Positions 1 to 6,746 of a DNA stretch of 9,994 nucleotides are shown piece by piece. Numbering within the stretch: the first letter of the stretch is position 1; each line of letters starts with the position of its first letter. Origin of the DNA: JBILXY01 sp044378055 (lineage in GTDB: Bacteria > Patescibacteriota > JACMRA01); NCBI GenBank assembly GCA_044378055.1, contig JBILXY010000026.1, positions 1 through 9,994 of the forward strand. The letters are read 5' to 3'. The translations under genes and the position numbers were made by a program. The notes under the pieces are model-generated. The model did not search any database. It saw only the letters and a program-made list of their open reading frames with translations, and was not told the DNA's origin.

Positions 1-113
1 TTAGGTTCTGAACTCATAGTATCTCAGTTTAATATTAATAAACCTTGTAATTATGAGCTAAGGTAGTATTTTTGTCACCCTGTTTGTTTCTTTAAGTCTT
101 ATTTTTTAAATAA

Positions 114-155
114 GCAACACTTTCATCCTGAACTTAGCTACACTGTCATCTTGAA
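114..155. repeat. imperfect 19-bp direct repeat with inverted CCTGAA/TTCAGG arms
   Basis: Two 19-bp direct copies, at 114-132 and 137-155, match at about 16 of 19 positions. The second copy is followed by TTTCAGGATC, so ATCTTGAA and TTCAGGAT can pair across a short loop. The element lies just downstream of the minus-strand MAPR gene and could be an interspersed palindromic repeat or a weak terminator. The rest of 1-231 shows no convincing gene: both strands are broken by stops. Confidence 0.4.
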
Positions 156-231
156 AAAGGTTTCAGGATCTAAAACTTAAACTACCAAAAGTTTAATTAT
201 ATAGAGAATATGTTGTGAATGGGTACTACCT

Positions 232-612
232 TTAATCAACCAAATTTGCCACGGCTTTGTATTTCTTAGTTATTATTTCTGGCCCAAATAAATTCAATTC
301 AACAGATGAATCTTTTCCGGCTAAATAATGATAAGGGCCGTCAGATCTATAAAATTCTCTGCCTGCAGAAACATCATACACTTTTCCATTTAGACCAATA
401 TAGATTGGTTTTGAATCATCGTCTCCGTTAAATTCCTTTAAAGATTGTAAGGATATATTTGGTAGATTGTTTGCTGTGCTTACTGTTGTTATCTTTGAAT
501 TAATGGAATAATTTATTGCAAAATATAGAAATATAATTACCAGAATTATGATCAATGATAAAAAGAAATAGAAAAATTTCTTATTTTTCTTAATTCTCAA
601 TTTTTTTCCCAT
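232..612 (-). CDS. membrane-anchored cytochrome b5-like (MAPR-type) heme/steroid-binding domain protein
   Basis: A 126-residue protein. A lysine-rich N-terminus (1-12) and one hydrophobic span (about 13-34) imply an inner-membrane anchor with the rest outside the cytoplasm. Residues about 52-110 match the membrane-associated progesterone receptor subfamily of the cytochrome b5 fold: the KPIYIGLNGKVYDVSAGREF block, then GPYHYLAGKDSS. In PGRMC1 a tyrosine of the equivalent GPY motif is the axial heme ligand; here that is Y94. Y88 aligns with a second conserved tyrosine. The His pair of classical b5 is absent, as is normal for MAPR. The ATG directly abuts the TAA of the upstream b5 gene (TAAATG) and has no SD, so translation is probably coupled. 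Heme binding and the partner are inferred from the family; a role in electron transfer or heme handling at the membrane is possible but not shown. Confidence 0.72.
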   Translation of the reverse strand: MGKKLRIKKNKKFFYFFLSLIIILVIIFLYFAINYSINSKITTVSTANNLPNISLQSLKEFNGDDDSKPIYIGLNGKVYDVSAGREFYRSDGPYHYLAGKDSSVELNLFGPEIITKKYKAVANLVD

Positions 613-1089
613 TTAGTTTACCTTGTACTTTGCTACTCTAGAATCTAACCATCTTTGGTTATGCTGGCTAAAAAATATGCTGGTATTGTCTTTGCCACAT
701 TCAAAAATATTTCCTCCGCTATGGGTAGTTAATAATTCAGTAACATCATACTTTTGGCCGCTAATTGTGATTATGCAATTGTTAGGGTTACTAGTTTTTG
801 CTGGAGTACTTGGCGTGCTTGGAGTGTTAGGATTATTAGGAGCAGTTGGTGTATTTGCACTATTGGCAGTACTAGTTGAATCAGGCACGGTAACAGTGTT
901 ACTAGTTGAACTATTTTTAGTAGAATCTGATGAAGACGGGCTGCTATCTTTGGAAGGTGTAGAAGAATTATTGCTATTATTAGTATTAGAATTATTTGAT
1001 ACAGCATTCTGGGAAAAAAACCAAATTGAACCTGATATAGTAATTACAATTAATAAGCCTAGAAGTATTTTTGGTAAGATTGTTTTCAT
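613..1089 (-). CDS. membrane-anchored cytochrome b5-like heme-binding protein
   Basis: A 158-residue protein when started at the ATG at 1089. An in-frame ATG ten codons upstream (1119) precedes the predicted transcription start and adds no plausible signal, so it was not used. The N-terminus MKTILPKILLGLLIVI begins an uncleaved signal or anchor (about 4-26). Next comes a Ser/Thr/Asn/Pro-rich low-complexity linker (about 30-102), typical of a surface tether. Residues about 104-158 form a compact b5-like domain: KYDVT, then HSGG with H123 (HPGG in classical b5), GKDNT, and QH with H143. These two His are the expected bis-His heme ligands. C105 and C131 could form a disulfide outside the cytoplasm. 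The domain is shorter than the usual 80-90 residues. It is first in an operon with the MAPR-type gene. Confidence 0.7.
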   Translation of the reverse strand: MKTILPKILLGLLIVITISGSIWFFSQNAVSNNSNTNNSNNSSTPSKDSSPSSSDSTKNSSTSNTVTVPDSTSTANSANTPTAPNNPNTPSTPSTPAKTSNPNNCIITISGQKYDVTELLTTHSGGNIFECGKDNTSIFFSQHNQRWLDSRVAKYKVN

Positions 1090-1123
1090 ATAAATATATA
1101 TCACAACTGGATGACACATTGAT

Positions 1124-1152
1124 TAACTAATGCAAAACAGGATAAAAGTCAA
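1124..1152 (-). promoter_or_regulatory. putative sigma70-type promoter for the b5/MAPR operon
   Basis: On the minus strand, TTGACT (1152-1147) is followed after 17 bp by TAGTTA (1129-1124). Transcription would begin near 1117, giving a leader of about 28 nt before the ATG at 1089. No SD is visible in that leader. The -10 is weak. Confidence 0.4.
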
Positions 1153-1163
1153 ATTCTAAAATC

Positions 1164-1192
1164 TTGACATTAGTCGTTGTGGAATCTAAAGA
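1164..1192 (+). promoter_or_regulatory. putative promoter of the secreted propeller gene, probably leaderless
   Basis: A consensus TTGACA at 1164-1169 is followed, 17 bp on, by TAAAGA at 1187-1192. Transcription would start at about 1199-1200, where the ATG of the propeller gene lies. The mRNA would then be leaderless, consistent with the lack of an SD. The -35 box overlaps a possible TTG start, which argues against using that upstream start. Confidence 0.5.
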
Positions 1193-1199
1193 ACTGTAC

Positions 1200-2627
1200 A
1201 TGAACTATATAAAAGCAAACTTCAATGTGCTGATTGTACTAATTAGCAGCCTTTTCTTAATGCTGATTTCTCCAATATATTTACACGCCCAAGGTGTAAC
1301 TACCATTGGATATTCAAACATAAATACTGGTAACTGCTTTTTTCCAGAAGGTGTGGAACCATCAGCCAAAGTCAATTGTTTGTTTTCATTAACAGGCGGA
1401 ACAAGCTATAACTTGCCTAGTTCAATTTCAATTTCCATTTCAGGATCTTCTGAAACAAGTGGAAGCTGTTTTATAATCGGTAGCAATTTAATCTGTAACG
1501 CCATTCCAACTACAGGAATAACTAATTCTGGAAGCAAAAATGTAAATTTCATTATTAATAATTCTGGAAGCTCAACTAAAGCTACTGTAAATATTTTGTC
1601 ATCTTTTGGCCCATGGACACCAAGTTCTTTATCAACCCCTAACGCAGTTTCCCAAATTTACTTCCCTGGAACAAATAAAATCTATCAATCAATTCGTGGT
1701 AGCGATAATAAACTTTATACCAGGTCTTCAGAAGGCGTGGAATCTTTTTCCAACTGGGATATTGGTCCAAGTACAATAACTGTAAAATCTCAGCCAATTA
1801 TGGCCGTGTTTGGTTCTCTTTTGTACCAAGCAGCCTGGGGCACTGATAACGGTCTATACACAAGATATTTCGACGGAAGCACCTGGAGCGGTTGGAGGTC
1901 TGGAGATGGAATTACTATACAAGGCAAGCCAAATTTGATTGTTTTTGATAGCAAATTATACATTTCTGCTTGGGGAACAGACAACAGATTATACACAAGA
2001 GTAGTTTTAAGCGACAATTTAACTTTTGGTACGTGGGTTGAAGGAAACGGAATTACAGCCCAAAGTGAATCAAATTTTGCAGTAGGTGCAGATGGCTTTT
2101 TACATGAAGTTGGTTACGGAACAGATGATGCAATGTATGTAAGAAAATATGCTACTGGTGGTGTTGCACCCACTTACCAAGCCACACCTACCAACTGGGA
2201 TAGACATGGAGATATTACTTTAGGAAGCAGGCCTATACTTGTTAGCAATTTCAGTAGCAAAGTTATTACCCTAGCCAGAGGCAGCGACAACGGCTTCTAT
2301 ATTGATTCAGATTTAAACTCAAGCTCTAATTGGGAAAGAATTGGCAACTTAACAATTAGCGCCACCCCAGATGCTGTGGTTTTTAATGGTATTTTAACCA
2401 TATCAGCCAGAGGAACAGATAATGGCATTTACCAAGCCAATAACCCTTACAACCCTGGAACAATTACACATCAACTAGCCAAAGGTTTCGAACCTTTCGC
2501 CCAACCATGGAAGAAAACAAGTACAATTACAGCACTAAATTACCCAGTAAGCACAGTTTTCAACAACAAACTATACCAAGTAACCCGAGGCACAGACAAC
2601 AGAATCTGGACCAGAATAAGATCATAA
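1200..2627 (+). CDS. secreted seven-repeat beta-propeller protein, PLL-like lectin type
   Basis: A 475-residue protein from the ATG at 1200. The N-terminus has a signal peptide: K5, a hydrophobic core at about 9-25, and likely cleavage after LHA near residue 30. Residues about 35-135 form a Ser/Gly-rich beta-type domain with four cysteines (C46, C60, C90, C99) that could make two disulfides. The remainder carries seven copies of a motif of the form (R/W/Y)G(S/T)D(N/D)xxYxR, starting near residues 166, 213, 258, 306, 360, 404 and 463, about 45-55 residues apart. This spacing and motif resemble the seven-bladed PLL-type propeller lectins and tectonin-like propellers, in which each blade carries a sugar site between neighbours. 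Blades 5 and 6 have diverged after the motif; the last motif sits at the extreme C-terminus, as in propellers closed by the terminal strand. A surface adhesin or glycan binder is the likely role; the ligand is unknown. No sortase or membrane anchor is seen at the C-terminus. Confidence 0.72.
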   Translation: MNYIKANFNVLIVLISSLFLMLISPIYLHAQGVTTIGYSNINTGNCFFPEGVEPSAKVNCLFSLTGGTSYNLPSSISISISGSSETSGSCFIIGSNLICNAIPTTGITNSGSKNVNFIINNSGSSTKATVNILSSFGPWTPSSLSTPNAVSQIYFPGTNKIYQSIRGSDNKLYTRSSEGVESFSNWDIGPSTITVKSQPIMAVFGSLLYQAAWGTDNGLYTRYFDGSTWSGWRSGDGITIQGKPNLIVFDSKLYISAWGTDNRLYTRVVLSDNLTFGTWVEGNGITAQSESNFAVGADGFLHEVGYGTDDAMYVRKYATGGVAPTYQATPTNWDRHGDITLGSRPILVSNFSSKVITLARGSDNGFYIDSDLNSSSNWERIGNLTISATPDAVVFNGILTISARGTDNGIYQANNPYNPGTITHQLAKGFEPFAQPWKKTSTITALNYPVSTVFNNKLYQVTRGTDNRIWTRIRS

Positions 2628-2635
2628 GGGAGGTC

Positions 2636-2709
2636 GTAGCGGCGACATCCGTGTCGCCATTGGCAAAACGGAGAATGTAGCGGCGGTCATGGATCGCCAT
2701 TGGCAAAAC
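2636..2709. repeat. tandem GC-rich hairpin repeat, two units of 41-bp period
   Basis: Two units share GTAGCGGCG at the start and CGCCATTGGCAAAAC at the end (2636-2669 and 2677-2709). Each folds into a 7-bp hairpin: GGCGACA/TGTCGCC with a TCCG loop (2641-2658), and GGCGGTC/GATCGCC with an ATG loop and one G-T pair (2682-2698). The unit interiors differ but pairing is kept. The element is much richer in GC than its surroundings and lies 3' of the propeller gene, as expected of an interspersed REP-like element. Confidence 0.65.
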
Positions 2710-2729
2710 CGATAACAAACTTACAATCC

Positions 2730-2756
2730 AAAAAATAACACCCCTATTGCTAGGGG
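2730..2756 (-). terminator. intrinsic terminator between convergent genes
   Basis: CCCCTA (2741-2746) and TAGGGG (2751-2756) form a 6-bp stem with a TTGC loop. On the minus strand it is followed, after GTGTTA, by a run of Ts (2735-2730), fitting termination of the 2784-3188 gene only if transcripts came from further upstream; on the plus strand it follows the propeller gene, with an AT-rich tail. It most likely serves the plus-strand gene or acts as a bidirectional insulator. Confidence 0.5.
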
Positions 2757-2783
2757 GTAAAATTTAATTTCGTAAATCTTCCT

Positions 2784-3188
2784 TTAATGAATTTCTTGCA
2801 GTCCATAAGCTGGTGCAATGAATTGATTAAAAAACAGGGTAGTTGGTGTAACTGTGAAGTTCACCGGGTCTAAGAAAAAATACCCTATCTCATGACAAAA
2901 ATTGAACGGGCAAGTTGAGTCAAAATTTGAACTGAAAATTGCACCTACCCAACCAGAATTTTGCTCTCCAACATCTTCAGGATAATCACAAGAATTTGTT
3001 GTTAAAGCAGTCCATTTACTATAATTAATTGCCTGATCAACAAAATATGCGAACAACTGGGCAATAACATAAGCTCCGTGCTGGTTTGGCAAAATAGTAT
3101 TTAATTTACTCACCCAGTAAAGATAATTCTCTTGCGAAGAATTACCAGGAATTGGTGCCTCTGAGGGAATCGATAAATATTCAACCAC
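2784..3188 (-). CDS. hypothetical protein, no family recognised
   Basis: A 134-residue protein if started at the GTG at 3188, chosen because GGAG lies 6 nt upstream; a TTG at 3206 would add six residues. A TAA lies about nine codons further upstream in frame, so it is not the tail of a longer gene. There is no signal peptide or membrane span, yet the protein is aromatic- and Asn-rich with three Cys (near residues 67, 93 and 98), like many extracytoplasmic domains. A CHEIGYFFLDP stretch near residue 98 recalls the HExxH of zinc peptidases, but the second His is Tyr, so no activity is claimed. It is convergent with the propeller gene. Confidence 0.5.
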   Translation of the reverse strand: MVEYLSIPSEAPIPGNSSQENYLYWVSKLNTILPNQHGAYVIAQLFAYFVDQAINYSKWTALTTNSCDYPEDVGEQNSGWVGAIFSSNFDSTCPFNFCHEIGYFFLDPVNFTVTPTTLFFNQFIAPAYGLQEIH

Positions 3189-3398
3189 TACTTTCTCCAA
3201 AATCAATAATTTGTATAAATTGTCGCAAAATTACTTGCTAATTTCTAGCTAAGCATAAAAAAACAGAATATGCAAGTTTTTTATTAATCTCACTCTTGAT
3301 AGCACGAAATAGCCTAGATTAAATAATTCAACACCAAATTAAGTTAATATGTTTTTACAACAACACAACCTAGACTTTTAAACTCATCTTTTTTTTCC

Positions 3399-3800
3399 CT
3401 ACCCTAAATAATATTCCAAAATTGTCTTCGCTGAAAGGGCGTGGATGGAATTTTCAGCTAATAATTTCATTGAAGGTTTTTTGGATTCTAAAACAGGAAT
3501 ATTTACCTTACTAGAGTTCCTTTCGTTAAATAATATTACTTCAACATTACCATATTTATTCCGCAACTTGGTTGCAAATAATTCCACTTTTCCAGTTATT
3601 TCAGTGGGTTGAAGCTGAAAGTTTACTGGTCTTCCAACAATTATTTTTTGTATATTATACTTTGCCAGAATTAAATCTAGTTCAACAAAAAAAGACCTAG
3701 TTTCTACAAATGAATGTGGAATAACAAGGCCAGTTTCTGAGTCTGCTAAGGCAAGACCAATATATTTACTTCCCCAGTCTAAACCAAGTAAGTTAAACAT
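3399..3800 (-). CDS. ruvX: RuvX/YqgF family RNase H-fold nuclease, pre-16S rRNA processing
   Basis: A 133-residue protein, close to the usual 135-150 of the YqgF/RuvX family. That family has been assigned to 5' end maturation of 16S rRNA and proposed as a Holliday junction resolvase. Landmarks: LLGLDWGSKYIGLALAD (3-20) carries catalytic D8; IIVGRPVN (53-60) is the conserved strand; FNERNSS (91-97) aligns with the usual DERLT motif; SIHALSAKTILEYYL (118-132) aligns with the final helix. Two acidic positions are changed: the D of DER is N92 and the usual late Asp is H120, while E93 and R94 remain. His at the late position is known in some RuvC-fold nucleases, so activity may persist. The gene starts 5 nt after the S6-S18 gene without an SD, so the two are probably co-transcribed and translationally coupled. 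A link to 30S assembly fits the neighbour. Confidence 0.85.
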   Translation of the reverse strand: MFNLLGLDWGSKYIGLALADSETGLVIPHSFVETRSFFVELDLILAKYNIQKIIVGRPVNFQLQPTEITGKVELFATKLRNKYGNVEVILFNERNSSKVNIPVLESKKPSMKLLAENSIHALSAKTILEYYLG

Positions 3801-3805
3801 GGATA

Positions 3806-4396
3806 TTAACTCATGTATTTGGCTGTGAAAGGCATTAAAGCCATGTGCCTAGCGCGCTTAATTGCAGTGGTAATCTTTCTTTGGAATTTAGCTGAACTTC
3901 CAGTTCTGTCTCTGTTGAAAATTTTTGCGTAAGGTGAAGTGAATTGGTTCAAAAATTCAGCATCTTTGTAATCGATAGCTTCTAAACCTAAATATTTTGA
4001 AATATCTTTTTTAGCAGACTTACCTTTGTTTAAATCGCGGTGAGAGGTAAATTCAGCTTTTTCGTTCCTCTTTTCTTTAGCTTTAGCTTTATTGTATTCT
4101 GTTTGGTTTACAATAATATAGCGAATAACGCTGTCTTGTAGGTTTAACTTTCTTTCAACTTCGTTTAATTTTGAAGCGTGTGGAAATTCCAAATCGAAGT
4201 TAATTAAAACATAAAAACCTGATAAATGCTTTTGAATTGGATAGGCTAATCTTAATAATCCTTGTTTGTTTACAACCAAATCAGCAGCTTCTAAATTGCT
4301 GGTTAATTGGGTAGTAAGGGCGGATACTTCTGTATCAACTTGTTCTGCAGTAAGTTCTGGGTTTAGAACTAAATAAATTTCGTAATTTTGCTTCAT
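3806..4396 (-). CDS. fused 30S ribosomal proteins S6 and S18 in one polypeptide
   Basis: A single 196-residue frame. Residues 1-98 are bS6: KQNYEIYLVLNPEL opening, then RLAYPIQKHLSGFYVLINFDL and a final VIRYIIV strand. Residues 99-130 are a charged Lys/Glu linker. Residues about 131-196 are bS18: IDYKDAEFLNQF (141-152), then RTGSSAKFQRK and AIKRARHMALMPFT (178-191), the core rRNA-binding signature. In most bacteria S6 and S18 are separate products of rpsF and rpsR, often with ssb between them, and they bind the 30S platform as a heterodimer. Here ssb is absent and the partners are covalently joined. The linker has no ATG, GTG or TTG codon, so separate initiation of S18 is unlikely. The S18 N-terminal cysteines common in many bacteria are missing. 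The gene leads an operon with ruvX. Confidence 0.9.
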   Translation of the reverse strand: MKQNYEIYLVLNPELTAEQVDTEVSALTTQLTSNLEAADLVVNKQGLLRLAYPIQKHLSGFYVLINFDLEFPHASKLNEVERKLNLQDSVIRYIIVNQTEYNKAKAKEKRNEKAEFTSHRDLNKGKSAKKDISKYLGLEAIDYKDAEFLNQFTSPYAKIFNRDRTGSSAKFQRKITTAIKRARHMALMPFTAKYMS

Positions 4397-4419
4397 ATTA
4401 AGACAACTATAATGTATTA

Positions 4420-4449
4420 AACATAGGTCAATCTAAGCTTTTTTGTCAA
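4420..4449 (-). promoter_or_regulatory. putative promoter of the S6-S18/ruvX operon
   Basis: On the minus strand, consensus TTGACA (4449-4444) is separated by 18 bp from TATGTT (4425-4420). Transcription would begin near 4413, leaving a leader of about 17 nt before the ATG at 4396, with no SD seen. Confidence 0.5.
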
Positions 4450-4483
4450 GAATACCTCTACTTTTCCAAATTTTAGAAAACAT

Positions 4484-4512
4484 TTGACCACAAAACATAA
4501 TAGTATCATACT
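4484..4512 (+). promoter_or_regulatory. putative promoter of the antitoxin-toxin operon
   Basis: TTGACC (4484-4489), a 17-bp spacer and CATACT (4507-4512) form a plausible sigma70-type promoter. A start near 4519 would leave only about 7 nt before the ATG at 4526, so the mRNA would be nearly leaderless. The -10 lies inside the first of two palindromes. Confidence 0.42.
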
Positions 4513-4524
4513 TTAATAGTATTA
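4502..4524. promoter_or_regulatory. twin 11-bp palindromes, likely antitoxin operator
   Basis: Two perfect palindromes with central base: AGTATCATACT (4502-4512) and TAATAGTATTA (4514-4524). Their centres are 12 bp apart, just over one helical turn, so two dimers could bind on nearly the same DNA face. They cover the -10 and the predicted transcription start. Phd/YefM-type antitoxins commonly repress their own operon from such sites; binding here is inferred. Confidence 0.5.
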
Positions 4525-4525
4525 T

Positions 4526-4819
4526 ATGTTAACATTAACAACTACCCAATTTCGTCAAAATTTGGCTGAAGTTTTCAGCAAAGTGCTTGCTGGCCAAGAA
4601 GTGGAATTAATTTTGGGGAGAGGAAAAAAGGCCAAGAAAATAAAGTTAACCAACCAAACTAACAGTCAGTCAGGCGGCGATAAAATTAGTAAGCATTCGA
4701 ATATTCAAAAATTTATTAGTTCTCCTAACTTTAAAAATTTTCAGGCTGATGCAAAAATTATGAAAACTGATGAAGTAAGTAAGTTTTTGCTTGAGGATAA
4801 AATAAATGGAATAGATTAA
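4526..4819 (+). CDS. Phd/YefM-type antitoxin
   Basis: A 97-residue protein. Residues 1-42 resemble the Phd/YefM DNA-binding and dimerisation fold: an opening beta strand (LTLTTTQFRQNLAEVF), a helix, then VLAGQEVELILGRGKKAKKI, matching the usual GExVxLxRxGxPxAxL pattern loosely. The C-terminal half (about 43-97) is polar and likely disordered, as expected of the part that wraps the toxin; it has little similarity that can be recognised by eye. It precedes the PIN gene by 4 nt on the same strand, the usual antitoxin-first order. Autorepression through the palindromes at 4502-4524 is likely. Confidence 0.72.
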   Translation: MLTLTTTQFRQNLAEVFSKVLAGQEVELILGRGKKAKKIKLTNQTNSQSGGDKISKHSNIQKFISSPNFKNFQADAKIMKTDEVSKFLLEDKINGID

Positions 4820-4823
4820 AAAT

Positions 4824-5198
4824 ATGGATTTAAAAAATTTGAGTGTAGATGTAAATATAATCTTAGAGATTTTAGCTAAAAGGCAGAAATGGGAATATTG
4901 CATCGAAGTTTTAGGTAGATATCAAAACTTATACCTAAGCCCTACTTCTGTTCATATTATCTATTATTTTGGAAAAAGATATGGGTTGGAAAAAGAAAGT
5001 ATAGATCAGTTTTTAAAAGATTTTAACATCTTAAATTTCGATCATAAAACATTCTTAGAGGCTATTAAAATTTGCCAAACAGATATGGAAGACCCCCTAC
5101 AAATTGCAGCTAGTTTAAACAACGAGATAAATCAGTTTTTTACTTTGGATGAAGAAATGAAGAAAAGTTATGGTGATGTTGTTGATTTTGTTAAGTGA
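4824..5198 (+). CDS. PIN-domain ribonuclease toxin, VapC-like
   Basis: A 124-residue protein of typical PIN toxin length. It shows VDVNIILEIL with D9 and N11 on the first strand, LSPTSVHIIYYFGKRYG (38-54) as the second landmark helix, TDMEDPLQIAASL with D90, and FFTLDEEM with D109 near the C-terminus. These Asp would bind the metal ion that cuts RNA. The Glu common in the second helix of VapC is not evident; this looks like the PIN subfamily with an HIIYY-type helix. The probable target is RNA (tRNA or mRNA), unknown here. It has no SD, and sits 4 nt behind the antitoxin gene, so coupling is likely. It ends in TGA. Confidence 0.75.
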   Translation: MDLKNLSVDVNIILEILAKRQKWEYCIEVLGRYQNLYLSPTSVHIIYYFGKRYGLEKESIDQFLKDFNILNFDHKTFLEAIKICQTDMEDPLQIAASLNNEINQFFTLDEEMKKSYGDVVDFVK

Positions 5199-5217
5199 GA
5201 TTTGTAATAATTTCCCC

Positions 5218-5252
5218 AAAAAAAATAACGGTCGCAAAATGCTAAACCGTTA
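5218..5252 (-). terminator. intrinsic terminator of the first membrane-protein copy
   Basis: On the minus strand a 7-bp stem TAACGGT/ACCGTTA (5252-5226) is followed by eight Ts (5225-5218). The 13-nt loop is identical to that of the terminator at 6081-6113. The stem differs from that copy at one base pair only, with both partners changed. It also separates this gene from the convergent PIN gene. Confidence 0.75.
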
Positions 5253-5288
5253 AGTTAAATATTAGTACGATTTCTAGTTAAGTGAACT

Positions 5289-5726
5289 TTACCACCTTAA
5301 CCACGTCATACATATAGTTAGTAAGCCGAAGAGCGTTGAAGCTTCATCAAATAAGCTTGGTTCTAAAAACCAAGTTAAAGACATACAAAGTCCTGTTAAA
5401 TTATATAGACAGCCCATAATCCTATCCATAAAATCAATATTTTTCTCAGCAATGCTAAGATATGTTAAATATAGAAAAATTGGCAATGAAAGACCAAGAT
5501 TCAAATTTGTAACAAGTACAGCATCGATTTTAAGAAAATTAATTCCTGCAACCAACATAGCTACGAAAACTGCTGTTGAAAACAGAAACAAGTGTGATGA
5601 CTTTACTCTTAGATTTGGAAAAGGATTCTTAATTGTCAGAGAATATAATAACAAGTAACCAGTTAACAAGGCCATTAGCCAATCAATTAACAGTATAACA
5701 AAAAGCAGCCATTCTAGCGGACCCAT
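5289..5726 (-). CDS. small multi-span membrane protein, copy A of a tandem paralogue pair
   Basis: A 145-residue hydrophobic protein with four to five predicted membrane segments (about 6-29, 43-65, 69-92, 104-121, 130-145) and no large soluble domain. The C-terminal half aligns with copy B (6142-6582): both have a LPIFL/IPIFL segment, then NI-x-F, YN-x-x-G, and end in LFGL-ten residues-RW. The N-terminal halves have diverged more. An SD (GGAG, 5 nt before the ATG) is present, unlike most genes here. It has its own promoter and terminator. The family is not recognised; no catalytic or transport motif is visible. Confidence 0.72.
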   Translation of the reverse strand: MGPLEWLLFVILLIDWLMALLTGYLLLYSLTIKNPFPNLRVKSSHLFLFSTAVFVAMLVAGINFLKIDAVLVTNLNLGLSLPIFLYLTYLSIAEKNIDFMDRIMGCLYNLTGLCMSLTWFLEPSLFDEASTLFGLLTICMTWLRW

Positions 5727-5770
5727 ACTTGCTCCAAAAAAATATGTACAATTTTTCCCAATACTTCTAT

Positions 5771-5800
5771 TCTATAATCACAAAAAAGTGGTATAGTCAA
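5771..5800 (-). promoter_or_regulatory. promoter of membrane-protein copy A
   Basis: On the minus strand, TTGACT (5800-5795), an 18-bp spacer ending TTTTTTGTGAT, and TATAGA (5776-5771). About 55 bp around it (5746-5800) is duplicated at 6601-6656, with the two boxes and the spacer length kept. The transcript would have a leader of about 38 nt. Confidence 0.65.
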
Positions 5801-5876
5801 AATTTGCTTGAAGCTTTAAATTTCTCTAATAAAGAAGGTAAAGTTGCAACAGGCCAAGTTTCAAATAAGCCTTTTG

Positions 5877-5900
5877 AAAATAAAAAACCAGCTTTGGTTT
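5877..5900 (-). terminator. possible intrinsic terminator in the gap
   Basis: On the minus strand, AAACCA and TGGTTT pair in a 6-bp stem with an AAGC loop (5900-5885), followed by TTTATTTT. No gene is seen directly upstream, so it may be a back-up terminator for copy B or may end an unrecognised small RNA. Confidence 0.4.
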
Positions 5901-5991
5901 AGCTACTAACAGTATAATTTTATTTCTTAAAGATATTTTTCTAACGAACAGTTGGCTGAGTTTGAAAAATAAACTTACCTACTACTCTTTT

Positions 5992-6026
5992 GTCAAAATT
6001 GTCTTAAAATTTCTACTTTTGTAGAT
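5992..6026 (+). repeat. solitary Cas12a-type CRISPR repeat-like element
   Basis: Bases 6008-6026 read AATTTCTACTTTTGTAGAT. This is the 19-nt crRNA handle of Cas12a systems (AATTTCTAC, loop, GTAGAT) with a TTTT loop: stem TCTAC/GTAGA. Including the preceding bases from GTC at 5992 gives 35 nt, near the usual 36-nt repeat length that also begins with GTC. Only one copy is present: no second repeat lies within 100 bp either side, and no cas gene is in the window. It could be a relic, a solo crRNA-like RNA, or a chance match. Confidence 0.4.
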
Positions 6027-6080
6027 TTTAGGCTTCAGCTGGAGTTTCAGCTTGTTTAAAAATTCTTAAGATTTCCCCAA

Positions 6081-6113
6081 TAAAAATAACGGCCGCAAAA
6101 TGCTAAGCCGTTA
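6081..6113 (-). terminator. intrinsic terminator of the second membrane-protein copy
   Basis: On the minus strand, stem TAACGGC/GCCGTTA (6113-6087) with a 13-nt loop identical to that at 5233-5245, followed by TTTTTA. The inner pair is C-G where the other copy has T-A. Confidence 0.75.
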
Positions 6114-6141
6114 AATATAAATTATCTATGGCTAGATATTT

Positions 6142-6582
6142 TTACCATCTATACAAACCCATAAAAAATGTTATTAAGCCAAATAAGCTGCCAATATAAA
6201 TAAACTGGCTTGGAAGTGTAAACCAAATTACTGCCATTACAAAACCCAAAAAGTTGTAGATAAAGGCAAGAACTTTCTCCAAAAAAACTATATTGTCCAC
6301 TTTGAAAGTGAAATATAGGAGGTGTAAGAAAATAGGAATGGAGATTCCAAAGATTATATTAAGCGTTAATGGCCACAAATGAAACCAATTGACTCCTATT
6401 GCAGTGATAATAAAACTGACCACAACTGAAATCAAGCTAGCCTTTAGATAACTAAAACTTGATCTAAAAAAAATTTCCCCAAAAGAAATACTAAGCATTA
6501 ATACATATAATGAAATCAAAAAAACAAATGTAGTTATCCCTGAAACTACAGCAATACAAACAGTAGCTAGTGAAGGATTCAT
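6142..6582 (-). CDS. small multi-span membrane protein, copy B of a tandem paralogue pair
   Basis: A 146-residue hydrophobic protein with about four to five membrane segments (roughly 8-32, 46-66, 72-93, 104-122, 130-145). It is a paralogue of the product of 5289-5726, clearest in the last 75 residues (SIPIFLHLLYF, then NIVFLEKV, IYNFLGF, and LFGLITFF before the terminal RW). A strong SD (AGGAG, 8 nt before the ATG at 6582) is present. Promoter, SD and terminator are all duplicated with the gene, offset about 856 bp, so each copy is its own transcription unit. Function unknown; a transporter, small envelope protein or toxin-like membrane protein cannot be separated by eye. Confidence 0.72.
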   Translation of the reverse strand: MNPSLATVCIAVVSGITTFVFLISLYVLMLSISFGEIFFRSSFSYLKASLISVVVSFIITAIGVNWFHLWPLTLNIIFGISIPIFLHLLYFTFKVDNIVFLEKVLAFIYNFLGFVMAVIWFTLPSQFIYIGSLFGLITFFMGLYRW

Positions 6583-6626
6583 TTTGTAATCTCCTAATTT
6601 TGTACAATTTTACACAATACTTTTAT

Positions 6627-6656
6627 TTTATAATCACAAAAAAGGGGTGTAGTCAA
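6627..6656 (-). promoter_or_regulatory. promoter of membrane-protein copy B
   Basis: On the minus strand, TTGACT (6656-6651), an 18-bp spacer with TTTTTTGTGAT at its end, and TATAAA (6632-6627). It is the second copy of the element at 5771-5800, with a slightly better -10. Confidence 0.68.
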
Positions 6657-6682
6657 ACACTTACTTATAGCTTTAGAATAGG

Positions 6683-6708
6683 AAAAAAGGAGATGGCGAG
6701 CATCACCA
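6683..6708 (-). terminator. probable intrinsic terminator of topA
   Basis: On the minus strand, TGGTGA and TCGCCA (6708-6694) pair with one T-G wobble around a TGC loop. Six Ts follow at 6688-6683 after a 5-nt gap. The position, 39 nt downstream of the topA stop, suits termination; the short loop and gap make it moderate. Confidence 0.5.
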
Positions 6709-6746
6709 CTAAGTTTAGCTCAATTAAATTGTGAGAACCTAAAACC

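Larger units (their letters stand above)
5801..6071. other. intergenic stretch between the paralogues, no convincing gene
   Basis: The gap between the two membrane-protein genes (5727-6141) holds the copy A promoter, this AT-rich stretch and the copy B terminator. Short open frames exist on both strands, but none has a good start, SD or recognisable product. The only notable contents are a hairpin with a T-tract on the minus strand (5877-5900) and a Cas12a-repeat-like element on the plus strand (5992-6026). Confidence 0.6.
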